Assembly (NCBI RefSeq): GCF_022370635.2
Contig: NZ_CP092362.2
Span: forward strand, 2,728,001 to 2,792,000
Direction of reading: 5' to 3'
Origin: Mycolicibacterium crocinum
GTDB lineage: Bacteria; Actinomycetota; Actinomycetes; Mycobacteriales; Mycobacteriaceae
DNA: 64,000 nt
A program made the translations under genes and the position numbers. This document shows, one piece after another, positions 16,898-25,596 of the stretch. Every line of letters begins with the position of its first letter. Position 1 is the stretch's first letter. The notes under the pieces are model-generated. The model did not search any database, had not been told where the DNA came from, and worked only from the letters and a program-made list of their open reading frames with translations.

Positions 16898-17461
16898 GTG
16901 ACGCTGGAAAGCCAGACCTACACCTCCTCGGGCGCGCCGGCAGGCGACAACGCCCAAGCCGGCCCTCAGCAGCAGGAGAACGAACCGGGTGGCCGACGTG
17001 CCAAGCGTGAAAAGGCCCGCCGTGGCGGCCCGCTGAAGGCGCTGCGCAAGGTGTGGCTGCCGATCGTGATCATCCTCGTGGTGCTGATCGCAGCATTCGG
17101 CGTGTACCGCCTGCACGGTGTGTTCGGCAAGACCGAGATCACCCGGCCCGGCAGCGGCCTGGCCAACGACACCAAGCCGTTCAACCCCAAGACCGTGGTT
17201 TACGAGATCTACGGCCCGCCGGGAACCGTCGCGACCATCAACTATCTCGACTTGGACGCCCAGCCGCAGATCGCGCGGGACGTCACCCTTCCGTGGTCTC
17301 TGACCTTGACGACCACCGCGCCGGCAGCCTCGGCCAATATCGTCGCCCAGGGCGACAGCGACACCATCGGCTGCCGGATCACGGTCAACGGTGAACTCAA
17401 GGACGAGAAAACCAACACCGGGGTGAACGCCCAGACCTTCTGCCTGGTCAAGTCCGCATGA
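16898..17461 (+). CDS. mmpS: MmpS family membrane-anchored accessory protein, 187 aa
   Basis: The family signature [20 protein letters not shown], followed by [10 protein letters not shown], is unmistakable. A charged cytoplasmic N-tail (residues 1-45, rich in Arg/Lys/Gly) is followed by one transmembrane helix ([19 protein letters not shown]) and a periplasmic beta domain ending in two cysteines ([16 protein letters not shown]) that probably form a disulfide. The N-tail is longer than in typical MmpS4/MmpS5. MmpS proteins work with MmpL lipid or siderophore exporters. GTG 16898 has AAGGGGG upstream. It overlaps mmpL as ATGA. Confidence 0.92.
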   Translation: MTLESQTYTSSGAPAGDNAQAGPQQQENEPGGRRAKREKARRGGPLKALRKVWLPIVIILVVLIAAFGVYRLHGVFGKTEITRPGSGLANDTKPFNPKTVVYEIYGPPGTVATINYLDLDAQPQIARDVTLPWSLTLTTTAPAASANIVAQGDSDTIGCRITVNGELKDEKTNTGVNAQTFCLVKSA

Positions 17462-20352
17462 CGATTCTCAACACGGACGAGAAGCCGCAGGCCGAGCCGG
17501 GGAAACGGCCGCATATCGCGCAGTGGGTCCGCTGGCTGGCGGTTCCGATCATCCTCGGCTGGCTCGCGCTGACCGTCGTCACCAATGTCGTGGTGCCGCA
17601 GATCGAGGTCGTCGGTCAGCAGCAGTCGGTGCCGATGACGGCGATGGATGCGCCGTCGTCGGTCGCGATGAGCACGATCGGTGCGACGTTCCAGGAGTTC
17701 AAGTCGAACACCTCGGTCATGATCGTGCTGGAAAGCGATCAGCCCCTGGGTGATTCGGCGCACCAGTACTACAACGAGATCGTCAAGAAGCTCGAGGCGG
17801 ACAAGAAGCACGTCGAGCACATCCAGGACTTCTGGAGCGATCCGCTGACCGCCGCCGGATCACAGAGCGCCGACGGCAAGGCCGCTTACGTGCAGGCTTA
17901 TCTGGCCGGCAACATGGGCGAGGGCCTGGCCAACGAGTCGGTCGAGGCCGTCAAGCAGATCGTCGAGAGCGTGCCCCCGCCGCCCGGGATCAAGGCCTAC
18001 GTCGCGGGCTCCTCGGCGCTGATCAACGACACCCACATCGCGGGCGACCGAAGCCTGAAGATCATCACCGGTCTCACGTTCGGCGTCATCACCGTGATGC
18101 TGCTGTTCGTCTACCGGTCGATCGTCACGGTGCTGATCGCCTTGCTGATGGTGTTCCTCGAGCTGGCTGCGGCCCGCGGCGTGGTGGCCTTCCTCGGTTA
18201 CCACCACCTGATCGGCTTGTCGACGTTCGCGGTGAACCTGCTGGTCATGGTCGCGATCGCGGCAGGCACCGACTACGTGATCTTCCTGTTCGGCCGCTAT
18301 CAGGAGGCCCGGAGTAAGGGCGCCGACAAACAGGCGGCCTATTACGACATGTATCACGGCACCGGGCACGTGATCGTCGGGTCCGGCATGACGATCGCCG
18401 GCGCGCTGTTCTGTCTGCACTTCACCCGAAGCCCGATGTTCCAGTCGATGGGTGTACCGCTATTCGTCGGCATGGTGGTCGTGGTCGCCGCCGCGATGAC
18501 GCTCGGACCCGCCGTCGTCACCGCGGCCAGCCGATTCGGTTTCCTGGAACCGAAAGCGGCGTCACGGGAACGCTTTTGGCGGCGGATCGGCACGGCCGTC
18601 GTGCGCTGGCCAGGACCGATCCTGGTCGCGACGACCTTCATCTGCCTCATCGGCCTGCTCGCGCTGCCCGGCTACCGCACCGACTACAACGACCGGCACT
18701 ACCTGCCACCGGACATTCCGGCCAGCGAAGGGTTCGCCGCCGCCGAGCGGCACTTCCCGGAGGCTCGGCTGAGCCCCGAGCTGCTGATGCTGCAAAGCGA
18801 CCACGACCTGCGCAACTCCGCCGACTTCCTGGTCATCGACCGAGTCGCCAAGGCCATCTTCCACACCCCGGGCATCGGTCGGGTTCAGACCATCACCCGG
18901 CCGCTGGGCAGCCCGATCGAGCACAGTTCGATCCCGTTCCTGCTGGGCATGCAGGGCACCACCCAGACACTGAACCAGTCCTATATGCAGGATCGGATGC
19001 GCGACATGCTGAAGATGGGCGACGACATGAACGTCTCCATCGCCACGATGACGCAGATGTACGACCTGCTCGGGCAGCTCAACGCGGTCACTCACAGCAT
19101 GGTCGGCAAGATGGACGTGACGCTGGCCGACATCCAGAATCTGCGCAACCACATCGCCGACTTCGACGACTTCTTCCGGCCGATCCGCAACTACTTCTAC
19201 TGGGAACCGCACTGCTTCGACATCCCGGTGTGCTGGTCGATCCGGTCGGTGTTCGACACCCTCGACGGCATCGACACGATGACCGACGACTTCCAGCTCC
19301 TGGTGCCGGATCTGCACAGGCTGGATCTGCTGACCGCTCAGATGCGTACGCTGATGCCGCCGATGATCGACACGATGCGGTCGATGCGGACGATGCAGCT
19401 GACGATGCAGAGCACGCAGTCGGGTCAGCAGGACCAGATCGCGGCCATGCAGGAAAACCAGAGCGCAATGGGCAAGGCCTTCGACGAGGCCAAGAACGAC
19501 GACTCCTTCTACCTGCCGCCGGAGGCGTTCGACAATCCGGACTTCAAGCGCGGCATGAAGATGTTCTTGTCACCGGACGGAAAAGCGGTGCGGTTCATCA
19601 TCTCTCACGAGGGTGATCCGATGTCGCCGGAGGGTCTCAAGCACATCGACCCGATCAAGAACGCGGCATTCGAGGCGATCAAGGGCACCCCGCTGGAGGG
19701 CTCCAAGATCTATCTCGCCGGCACGGCGGCGAGCTTCAAGGATATGCAGGACAGCGCCGACTACGACCTGATGATCGCCGGGTTGTCGGCGATGTGCCTG
19801 ATCTTCATCATCATGCTGATCATCACCAGGGCGGTGATCGCCGCTGCGGTCATCGTCGGGACGGTGGCGGTGTCACTGGGCACGTCGTTCGGCTTGTCGG
19901 TGCTGATCTGGCAGGACCTGATGGGTCGGCCGCTGCACTGGATGGTCATGGTGATGGCGATCGTCATCCTGCTCGCGGTCGGTTCGGACTACAACCTGCT
20001 GCTGGTGGCGCGCCTCAAGGAGGAGGTCCCGGCCGGGATCAAGACCGGCATCATCCGGGCGATGGGCGGCAGCGGTTCGGTGGTCACCTCCGCGGGCCTG
20101 GTGTTCGCGGTGACGATGGCGACGATGGCGTTCAGCGAGCTGACGGTCATCGCGCAGGTCGGCACGACCATCGGTATGGGTCTGCTGGTCGACACGTTGG
20201 TGATTCGCTCGTTCATGACGCCGTCGATCGCCGCGCTGCTGGGCCGGTGGTTCTGGTGGCCGCAGCGGGTGCGTCCGCGTCCGGTGCCGAGCCCCTGGCC
20301 ATCGCCAAGGACCGAGACCACCGAGCCGATCGCGGCCCAATCTCAGTCCTAG
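17458..20352 (+). CDS. mmpL: MmpL family RND lipid exporter, 964 aa
   Basis: RND transporter with two repeated halves. The first shows TM helices around residues 24-44 and 200-370, with the proton-relay pair Asp272-Tyr273 in [16 protein letters not shown]. The second has helices from about 770 onward, with Asp844-Tyr845 in [15 protein letters not shown]. Two large periplasmic loops lie between helices; the second is long (about 420-760) and rich in Met-Gln coiled coil ([20 protein letters not shown]), typical of the MmpL4/MmpL5 type. It exports lipids, glycolipids or siderophores by proton-motive force. Length fits that subgroup. The acyltransferase upstream suggests an acylated lipid cargo; exact cargo unknown. 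Confidence 0.93.
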   Translation: MTILNTDEKPQAEPGKRPHIAQWVRWLAVPIILGWLALTVVTNVVVPQIEVVGQQQSVPMTAMDAPSSVAMSTIGATFQEFKSNTSVMIVLESDQPLGDSAHQYYNEIVKKLEADKKHVEHIQDFWSDPLTAAGSQSADGKAAYVQAYLAGNMGEGLANESVEAVKQIVESVPPPPGIKAYVAGSSALINDTHIAGDRSLKIITGLTFGVITVMLLFVYRSIVTVLIALLMVFLELAAARGVVAFLGYHHLIGLSTFAVNLLVMVAIAAGTDYVIFLFGRYQEARSKGADKQAAYYDMYHGTGHVIVGSGMTIAGALFCLHFTRSPMFQSMGVPLFVGMVVVVAAAMTLGPAVVTAASRFGFLEPKAASRERFWRRIGTAVVRWPGPILVATTFICLIGLLALPGYRTDYNDRHYLPPDIPASEGFAAAERHFPEARLSPELLMLQSDHDLRNSADFLVIDRVAKAIFHTPGIGRVQTITRPLGSPIEHSSIPFLLGMQGTTQTLNQSYMQDRMRDMLKMGDDMNVSIATMTQMYDLLGQLNAVTHSMVGKMDVTLADIQNLRNHIADFDDFFRPIRNYFYWEPHCFDIPVCWSIRSVFDTLDGIDTMTDDFQLLVPDLHRLDLLTAQMRTLMPPMIDTMRSMRTMQLTMQSTQSGQQDQIAAMQENQSAMGKAFDEAKNDDSFYLPPEAFDNPDFKRGMKMFLSPDGKAVRFIISHEGDPMSPEGLKHIDPIKNAAFEAIKGTPLEGSKIYLAGTAASFKDMQDSADYDLMIAGLSAMCLIFIIMLIITRAVIAAAVIVGTVAVSLGTSFGLSVLIWQDLMGRPLHWMVMVMAIVILLAVGSDYNLLLVARLKEEVPAGIKTGIIRAMGGSGSVVTSAGLVFAVTMATMAFSELTVIAQVGTTIGMGLLVDTLVIRSFMTPSIAALLGRWFWWPQRVRPRPVPSPWPSPRTETTEPIAAQSQS

Positions 20353-20675
20353 TGCAGCGTTTTCATGTCGGACATGGCGTTGTGCGCGCCGTCGATGCAG
20401 CCTCGTCGGTAGCTCGCGGGCTTGTTCGCGGCCGCAGTGGCGCAGTACTGCGCGATCGACTCCTCGTGGGCCTGATAACCACCTGAGTCGACCCAGCGCT
20501 GTCCGTCGGTGTAGCCGGTCCAGAACGCGGCGTCCTTGCGCCCGGTGGTCAGCATGAAGACCACACCGATGAGCGCGAACACCGCGATCACCAGCACGGC
20601 CTGCACCCAGCGCTTGCCGAGCGAGGCCTGCAACGGGGCGGGTATCCAGCGCGGCTTGGGCCGATCCACAGGCAC
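20349..20675 (-). CDS. Small single-pass membrane protein, 108 aa
   Basis: A short cytoplasmic basic stretch ([18 protein letters not shown]) is followed by one transmembrane helix ([20 protein letters not shown]) and an outer domain with a cysteine pair ([10 protein letters not shown]... [11 protein letters not shown]) that probably forms a disulfide. I do not recognise the family. The GTG at 20675 ([10 protein letters not shown]) was chosen; the longer open frame upstream is antisense of DUF389. It is convergent with mmpL (4-base overlap) and divergent from DUF389, so it could be an independent unit. Confidence 0.6.
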   Translation of the reverse strand: MPVDRPKPRWIPAPLQASLGKRWVQAVLVIAVFALIGVVFMLTTGRKDAAFWTGYTDGQRWVDSGGYQAHEESIAQYCATAAANKPASYRRGCIDGAHNAMSDMKTLH

Positions 20676-20696
20676 GATTCTCGCACCCCTGCGAAG

Positions 20697-20702
20697 TAGT
20701 CT
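20697..20702 (+). promoter_or_regulatory. -10 box (TAGTCT) for a leaderless DUF389 mRNA
   Basis: TAGTCT is followed by seven bases and then GTG 20710, the spacing expected for a leaderless transcript. Confidence 0.4.
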
Positions 20703-20709
20703 CGCGGTT

Positions 20710-21630
20710 GTGCTGCATCTGCGGGTGATCGCGCCGGACGACCTTCGCGACAAGGTGGTCGAGGCTCTTCGACGGCACCCCGGGGTGACGCATCTCGTGG
20801 TACATCGGGGCGCCGCGCTGGACCCGCCGGGTGACGAGATCTCCGCCGACATCGCGCGGGAGAGCGCCAACGACGTCATCGACGACCTGAAGGCGCTGGA
20901 TTTGCGCCGCCGCGGGGCGATCACCCTCGACCTGGTCGACACCGTGGTGTCCAACGCGGCCTACCGCGCCGAGAAGGAAGCCGACGGCGACTCGGGTGAT
21001 GCGATCGTGTGGGAGGAATTGTCCGCCCGCACCCGCGAGGAGTCGACGCTCAACGTCACGTTCCTGCTGTTCCTGTGCCTGGCATGCATGATCGCAGCCG
21101 TCGGCGTGGTGACCGACTCGCCGGTGACGGTGGTCGGCGCCATGGTCGTCGGTCCGGAGTTCGGCCCGCTGGCGGCACTGGCGGTCGCGCTGGTCCGCAG
21201 GCGGCTGGTCCTGGCCCGCCGCGCGTCGATCGCGCTCGTGGTCGGGTTCCCGGTCGCGATGGCCGCCACCGCTGCGTTCGTCCTCGGTGGGGAGGCGGTG
21301 GGCTGGATCAAGCTGGGCAGCACCCGTCAGCTCACCGACGTCGACTTCATCTTTCAGGTCGGCCCGCTGTCGTTCGTCGTGGCGCTTCTCGCGGGTGCGG
21401 CGGGCATGCTGTCGCTGGTGTCGGCCAAGTCCGCCGCACTCGTCGGGGTGTTCATCTCGGTGACCACGGTGCCCGCGGCGGGCTTCGCGGTGGTCGCCGC
21501 ATCGGTCGGAGAGTGGGACGTCGCGCTGGAGTCCGCGGCGCAGTTGGTGGTCAACCTGGTGGGCATCACCCTGGCCGGAGTGCTGGTGCTGGCGGTGCGG
21601 CGCCGACACGAGACCCAGGCGTCCGACTGA
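20710..21630 (+). CDS. DUF389 integral membrane protein, 306 aa
   Basis: A soluble N-terminal ferredoxin-like part (VLHLRVIAPDDLRDKVVEAL through IARESANDVIDDLKALDL) precedes the DUF389 membrane region. The signature FLLFLCLACMIAAVGVVTDS starts it, followed by PVTVVGAMVVGPEFGPLAAL and four more helices, ending in a basic tail. DUF389 proteins are found in bacteria and archaea without an established function. The GTG at 20710 is supported by a TAGTCT box and by the onset of the fold. Upstream frame (to 20536) is antisense of the small membrane protein. It is followed by the Thr/Pro-rich gene after 66 bases. Confidence 0.8.
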   Translation: MLHLRVIAPDDLRDKVVEALRRHPGVTHLVVHRGAALDPPGDEISADIARESANDVIDDLKALDLRRRGAITLDLVDTVVSNAAYRAEKEADGDSGDAIVWEELSARTREESTLNVTFLLFLCLACMIAAVGVVTDSPVTVVGAMVVGPEFGPLAALAVALVRRRLVLARRASIALVVGFPVAMAATAAFVLGGEAVGWIKLGSTRQLTDVDFIFQVGPLSFVVALLAGAAGMLSLVSAKSAALVGVFISVTTVPAAGFAVVAASVGEWDVALESAAQLVVNLVGITLAGVLVLAVRRRHETQASD

Positions 21631-21696
21631 TGTCGGCGATCCGCGGATGACCGGCTAGTCTCTAGGCGCGTAGAGGGGGTAACGACCATCGAGAAG

Positions 21697-22146
21697 TTGA
21701 AGGACCGCATATCACTTCGCGGGATCGTGATGACGCTCCTGACTATCGTGGTCGCCGGCCTGGCAATCGCCACGCTGCGTTATCAACCAACCCCTCCCGA
21801 TGTCGGTGCTCCCTCGCCGGAACCGACGAGGACCACGACTCCCGTGGTCATGCCGTTGCCGCCGCCTCCCATACTCACTGTCACGCCGACGGTTCCGACC
21901 ACCACCGCGGCGCCGACGGTGGAGCCCACCACCACCGCGCCGCCGGTGATCCGGCAGACGTTCAGCCCCACGCAGGAACCGGTGGTCACCGACCAGCCCA
22001 CCACCACCACCGCGGAGACTCCGACGTCCAGCGCAACGCCCACGTCGTCCAGCGCTCCGCCCACGGCCACCGTGCCCCCGGTCCCTCGGACCACCAATCC
22101 CACTCTTCTTCCCAACGGCGGGAGACGGTTCGGGACGGTCCAGTAG
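21697..22146 (+). CDS. Thr/Pro-rich membrane-anchored protein, 149 aa
   Basis: The N-terminus (LRGIVMTLLTIVVAGLAIATL, about residues 8-28) forms one helix that could be a signal anchor. The remainder is a low-complexity stretch of about 115 residues of Thr, Pro, Ala and Val (VTPTVPTTTAAPTVEPTTT). Such regions in mycobacteria are often O-mannosylated and act as wall spacers; that is inference. The start is uncertain: TTG 21697 has AGAGGGGG 17 bases upstream, whereas an in-frame ATC at 21688 has that site at the ideal eight bases. It lies 62 bases before the transglutaminase operon, same strand. Confidence 0.65.
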   Translation: MKDRISLRGIVMTLLTIVVAGLAIATLRYQPTPPDVGAPSPEPTRTTTPVVMPLPPPPILTVTPTVPTTTAAPTVEPTTTAPPVIRQTFSPTQEPVVTDQPTTTTAETPTSSATPTSSSAPPTATVPPVPRTTNPTLLPNGGRRFGTVQ

Positions 22147-22208
22147 CCACAGCCTTGCTGATCGTGCGCCCTGCGCGCTCGGATGTCTTGTGATGGGATT
22201 AGCGGCCT

Positions 22209-25200
22209 ATGGGCATCAAAGTGGCGCTGGAGCATCGGACCAGCTACACCTTCGACCGATTGGTCGAGGTGCACCCGCACATCGTCCGGCTGCGCCCGGC
22301 GCCGCATTCCCGCACGCCCATCGAGGCGTACTCACTCGAGGTCGAGCCCGCCGACCACTTCGTCAACTGGCAGCAGGACGCGTTCGGCAACTTTCTGGCC
22401 CGGCTCGTCTTTCCCACCCGGACACGGGAACTCACCATCAAGGTCGGGCTGATTGCCGATCTCAAGGTGATCAATCCGTTCGACTTCTTCATCGAGGACT
22501 ACGCCGAGACGTTCCCGTTCACCTACCCGAAGGCACTCAAAGACGACCTCGAGCCGTACTTGCGGCCGGTCGACGAAGGTGAGGAAGGGTCGGGGCCGGG
22601 GGATTTGGTGGGTTCGTGGGTGCGCGACTTCGTCGTCAGCCCCGGCACCCGGACCATCGATTTCCTGGTGGCGCTCAACCGGGCGGTCAATGGCGACGTC
22701 GGCTACAGCGTGCGGATGGAGGCCGGGGTACAGACCCCGGATCACACGTTGCGCACCGGGATCGGCTCCTGTCGCGACTCCGCCTGGCTGCTGGTGTCGA
22801 TCCTGCGTGAACTGGGGTTGGCGGCCCGGTTCGTGTCCGGCTACCTGGTCCAGCTGACTTCAGATGTCGAGGCGCTCGACGGACCGTCCGGCCCGGCCGC
22901 CGATTTCACCGACCTGCATGCCTGGACCGAGGTGTACGTGCCCGGTGCCGGGTGGATCGGCCTGGATCCCACCTCGGGGCTATTCGCCGGGGAGGGGCAC
23001 ATTCCGCTGGCCGCCACCCCGCACCCGTCGTCGGCCGCGCCGATCACCGGTGCCACCGGGATCGCCGAGACCACACTGGATTTCGCGAACATCGTGACCC
23101 GCGTGCACGAGGATCCGCGCGTCACGCTGCCCTACACCGACGCCGCCTGGGCCGCGATCAACGCGCTCGGCGCCCGTATCGACCAGCGGCTCGCCGATGC
23201 GGATGTTCGGCTGACCATCGGTGGCGAGCCGACGTTCGTCTCGATCGACAACCAGGTCGACGAGGAGTGGATCACCGCCGCCGACGGGCCGCACAAGCGG
23301 GAGCGCGCCTCGGCGCTGGCCGCCCGGCTCAAGGCGGTGTGGGCGCCGGGCGGTCTGGTGCAGCGCAGCCAGGGCAAGTGGTATCCCGGGGAACCGTTGC
23401 CGCGCTGGCAGATCGGAATCCACTGGCGCCGCGACGGCCAGCCGCTGTGGAATGACGCCGGACTGCTCGCCGACCCGTGGGGTGTGAAACCCGTCGACGT
23501 GAACCCCGAAGCCGCGCAACTAATCTTGTCGGCAGTAGCCGACGGCCTCGGACTGCCGGCCACCCAGGTGCGGCCGGTGTTCGAAGACCCGCTGAGCAGA
23601 CTGGCCCACGCCGTGCGCCAGCCTGCCGGCCACCCGGTCTCATCCGACGACGATCTGGAATCCGACAGCGCACCCGCCCGGGCGGCACTCCTGGCCCGAC
23701 TGGAGGAGCCGGTGACCGAACCGGCCGCCTTCCTGCTGCCGCTGCACCGCCGCGAGGACGACGGCGGCTGGGCGAGCGCTGACTGGCGGTTGCGCCGCGG
23801 TCGGGTGGTCCTGCTCGAGGGCGATTCGCCGGCCGGCCTGCGGCTGCCGCTGAACTCGATCAGCTGGCAGCCGCCGCGGCCGTCGGCCCCCGGCGACCCG
23901 ATTGCCAGCGGGGCCCGCGCACTGCCGGTCGATCCGGAAGCCGCCGAGGCCGGCATCGAGGAAGCCGAGGCCGCACCCACCACCGCGATGGTGGCGGAGG
24001 TTCGCGACGGCCTGCTGTACATCTTCATCCCGCCGACCGAGGAGCTCGAGCATTTCGTCGACCTGATCTCGCGGGTGGAGGCGGCCGCGGCGAAGGTCGG
24101 CTGCGCGGTGGTGATCGAGGGCTACGGCCCGCCGTCCGACGCGCGGCTGCAATCGATGTCGATCACGCCCGACCCCGGTGTCATTGAGGTCAACGTCGCG
24201 CCCACGGCCAGCTTCGCCGAACAGCGGGATCAGTTGCAAACCCTGTACGACGAGGCGCGCCAGGCCCGCCTGTCGACCGAATCGTTCGACGTCGACGGAA
24301 CCCACAGCGGTACCGGCGGCGGCAACCACATCACGCTGGGCGGGCTCACCCCGGCCGACTCGCCGCTGCTGCGCAGGCCCGATCTGCTGGTGTCGCTGCT
24401 GACCTACTGGCAGCGCCACCCGGCGCTGTCCTACCTGTTCGCCGGCCGGTTCATCGGCACCACGTCGCAGGCCCCGCGCGTCGACGAGGGTCGCTCGGAA
24501 GCGCTCTACGAACTTGAGATCGCCTTCGCCGAGATCGCCCGGGTGTCGGCCACCGGTATCAAGCCGTGGGTGACCGATCGTGCGCTACGGCACCTGCTCA
24601 CCGACATCACCGGCAACACCCACCGCGCCGAGTTCTGCGTCGACAAGCTCTACAGCCCCGACAGTGCGCGCGGCCGGCTCGGCCTGCTCGAGCTGCGCGG
24701 TTTCGAGATGCCCCCGCACTTCCAGATGGCGATGGTCCAGTCGCTGCTGGTGCGTGCGCTGGTGGCCCGGTTCTGGGACGAGCCCCTGCGGGCGCCGCTG
24801 ATCCGGCACGGGCTCAACCTGCATGGCCGATACCTGTTGCCGCACTTCATCATTCACGACATCGCGGATGTCTGTGCGGATCTGCGCGCGCACAACGTCA
24901 ACTTCGACACCAGCTGGCTGGACCCGTTCACCGAGTTCCGGTTCCCCCGGGTGGGCACGGCGGTGTTCGACCAGGTGGAGATCGAGCTGCGCGGTGCGAT
25001 CGAACCGTGGAACACCCTGGGTGAGGAATCGACCGGCACCGGCACCGCGCGCTACGTCGACTCGTCGGTCGAGCGCATCCAGGTTCGCACCATCGGCGCG
25101 GACCGGCAGCGCCACGTGCTCACCTGCAACGGCTACCCGATCCCGATGCTGGCCACCGAGAACCCCGATGTCCTCGTCGGCGGTGTGCGCTACCGGGCCT

Positions 25201-25520
25201 GGCAGCCACCGAGTGCGCTGCACCCCACCATCACCGTGGACGGCCCGCTGCGCTTCGAACTCGTCGACATGGCCACCGGAACCTCACGCGGCGGATGTAC
25301 CTACCACGTCTCCCATCCGGGCGGTCGGGCCTACGACACCCCGCCGGTCAACGCGGTCGAGGCCGAATCCCGCCGCGGCCGACGCTTCGAGGCCACCGGA
25401 TTCACCCCGGGCAAGGTCGACGTCGCCGACATCCGGGAGAAGGTGGCCCGCCAGGCCACCGACGTCGGCGCCCCCGGGATACTCGACCTGCGACGGGCCC
25501 GCACGGTGCTGCAGAACTGA
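22209..25520 (+). CDS. Large transglutaminase-like/DUF2126 protein (Rv2566-like), 1103 aa
   Basis: An N-terminal beta domain (1-85) is followed by a transglutaminase-like cysteine-peptidase fold with a candidate triad: Cys188 in GIGSCRDSAWLL, His237 in DLHAWTEVY, and Asp253 in GWIGLDPTSG. The C-terminal 800 residues are the DUF2126 region (GGEPTFVSIDNQVDEEWITA through PILDLRRARTVLQ-type end), of unknown fold but always found with this transglutaminase. The expected activity is hydrolysis, ligation or cross-linking of amide bonds. The gene starts at ATG 22209 and heads an operon with the ATP-grasp, a second transglutaminase and a peptidase. It corresponds to M. tuberculosis Rv2566. Cytosolic; substrate unknown. 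Confidence 0.88.
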   Translation: MGIKVALEHRTSYTFDRLVEVHPHIVRLRPAPHSRTPIEAYSLEVEPADHFVNWQQDAFGNFLARLVFPTRTRELTIKVGLIADLKVINPFDFFIEDYAETFPFTYPKALKDDLEPYLRPVDEGEEGSGPGDLVGSWVRDFVVSPGTRTIDFLVALNRAVNGDVGYSVRMEAGVQTPDHTLRTGIGSCRDSAWLLVSILRELGLAARFVSGYLVQLTSDVEALDGPSGPAADFTDLHAWTEVYVPGAGWIGLDPTSGLFAGEGHIPLAATPHPSSAAPITGATGIAETTLDFANIVTRVHEDPRVTLPYTDAAWAAINALGARIDQRLADADVRLTIGGEPTFVSIDNQVDEEWITAADGPHKRERASALAARLKAVWAPGGLVQRSQGKWYPGEPLPRWQIGIHWRRDGQPLWNDAGLLADPWGVKPVDVNPEAAQLILSAVADGLGLPATQVRPVFEDPLSRLAHAVRQPAGHPVSSDDDLESDSAPARAALLARLEEPVTEPAAFLLPLHRREDDGGWASADWRLRRGRVVLLEGDSPAGLRLPLNSISWQPPRPSAPGDPIASGARALPVDPEAAEAGIEEAEAAPTTAMVAEVRDGLLYIFIPPTEELEHFVDLISRVEAAAAKVGCAVVIEGYGPPSDARLQSMSITPDPGVIEVNVAPTASFAEQRDQLQTLYDEARQARLSTESFDVDGTHSGTGGGNHITLGGLTPADSPLLRRPDLLVSLLTYWQRHPALSYLFAGRFIGTTSQAPRVDEGRSEALYELEIAFAEIARVSATGIKPWVTDRALRHLLTDITGNTHRAEFCVDKLYSPDSARGRLGLLELRGFEMPPHFQMAMVQSLLVRALVARFWDEPLRAPLIRHGLNLHGRYLLPHFIIHDIADVCADLRAHNVNFDTSWLDPFTEFRFPRVGTAVFDQVEIELRGAIEPWNTLGEESTGTGTARYVDSSVERIQVRTIGADRQRHVLTCNGYPIPMLATENPDVLVGGVRYRAWQPPSALHPTITVDGPLRFELVDMATGTSRGGCTYHVSHPGGRAYDTPPVNAVEAESRRGRRFEATGFTPGKVDVADIREKVARQATDVGAPGILDLRRARTVLQN

Positions 25521-25583
25521 TGGGTCCACCGACCCGAATATGCTCGGGGCGGGCCAGGTGCGTGCGTAAAGCTCTTCAGAATC

Positions 25584-25590
25584 AGGAGGT
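25584..25590 (+). promoter_or_regulatory. Strong ribosome-binding site deciding a TTG start
   Basis: AGGAGGT is followed by six bases and then TTG 25597. This near-perfect anti-16S match supports the unusual TTG as the real start of the ATP-grasp/Alpha-E gene, since no ATG or GTG lies close by in frame. Confidence 0.75.
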
Positions 25591-25596
25591 GGGCCG

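Noticed and set aside
19873..21609. A 578-codon frame antisense to mmpL and DUF389
   Set aside because: Crosses two well-supported genes and a divergent promoter; composition is typical of a shadow.
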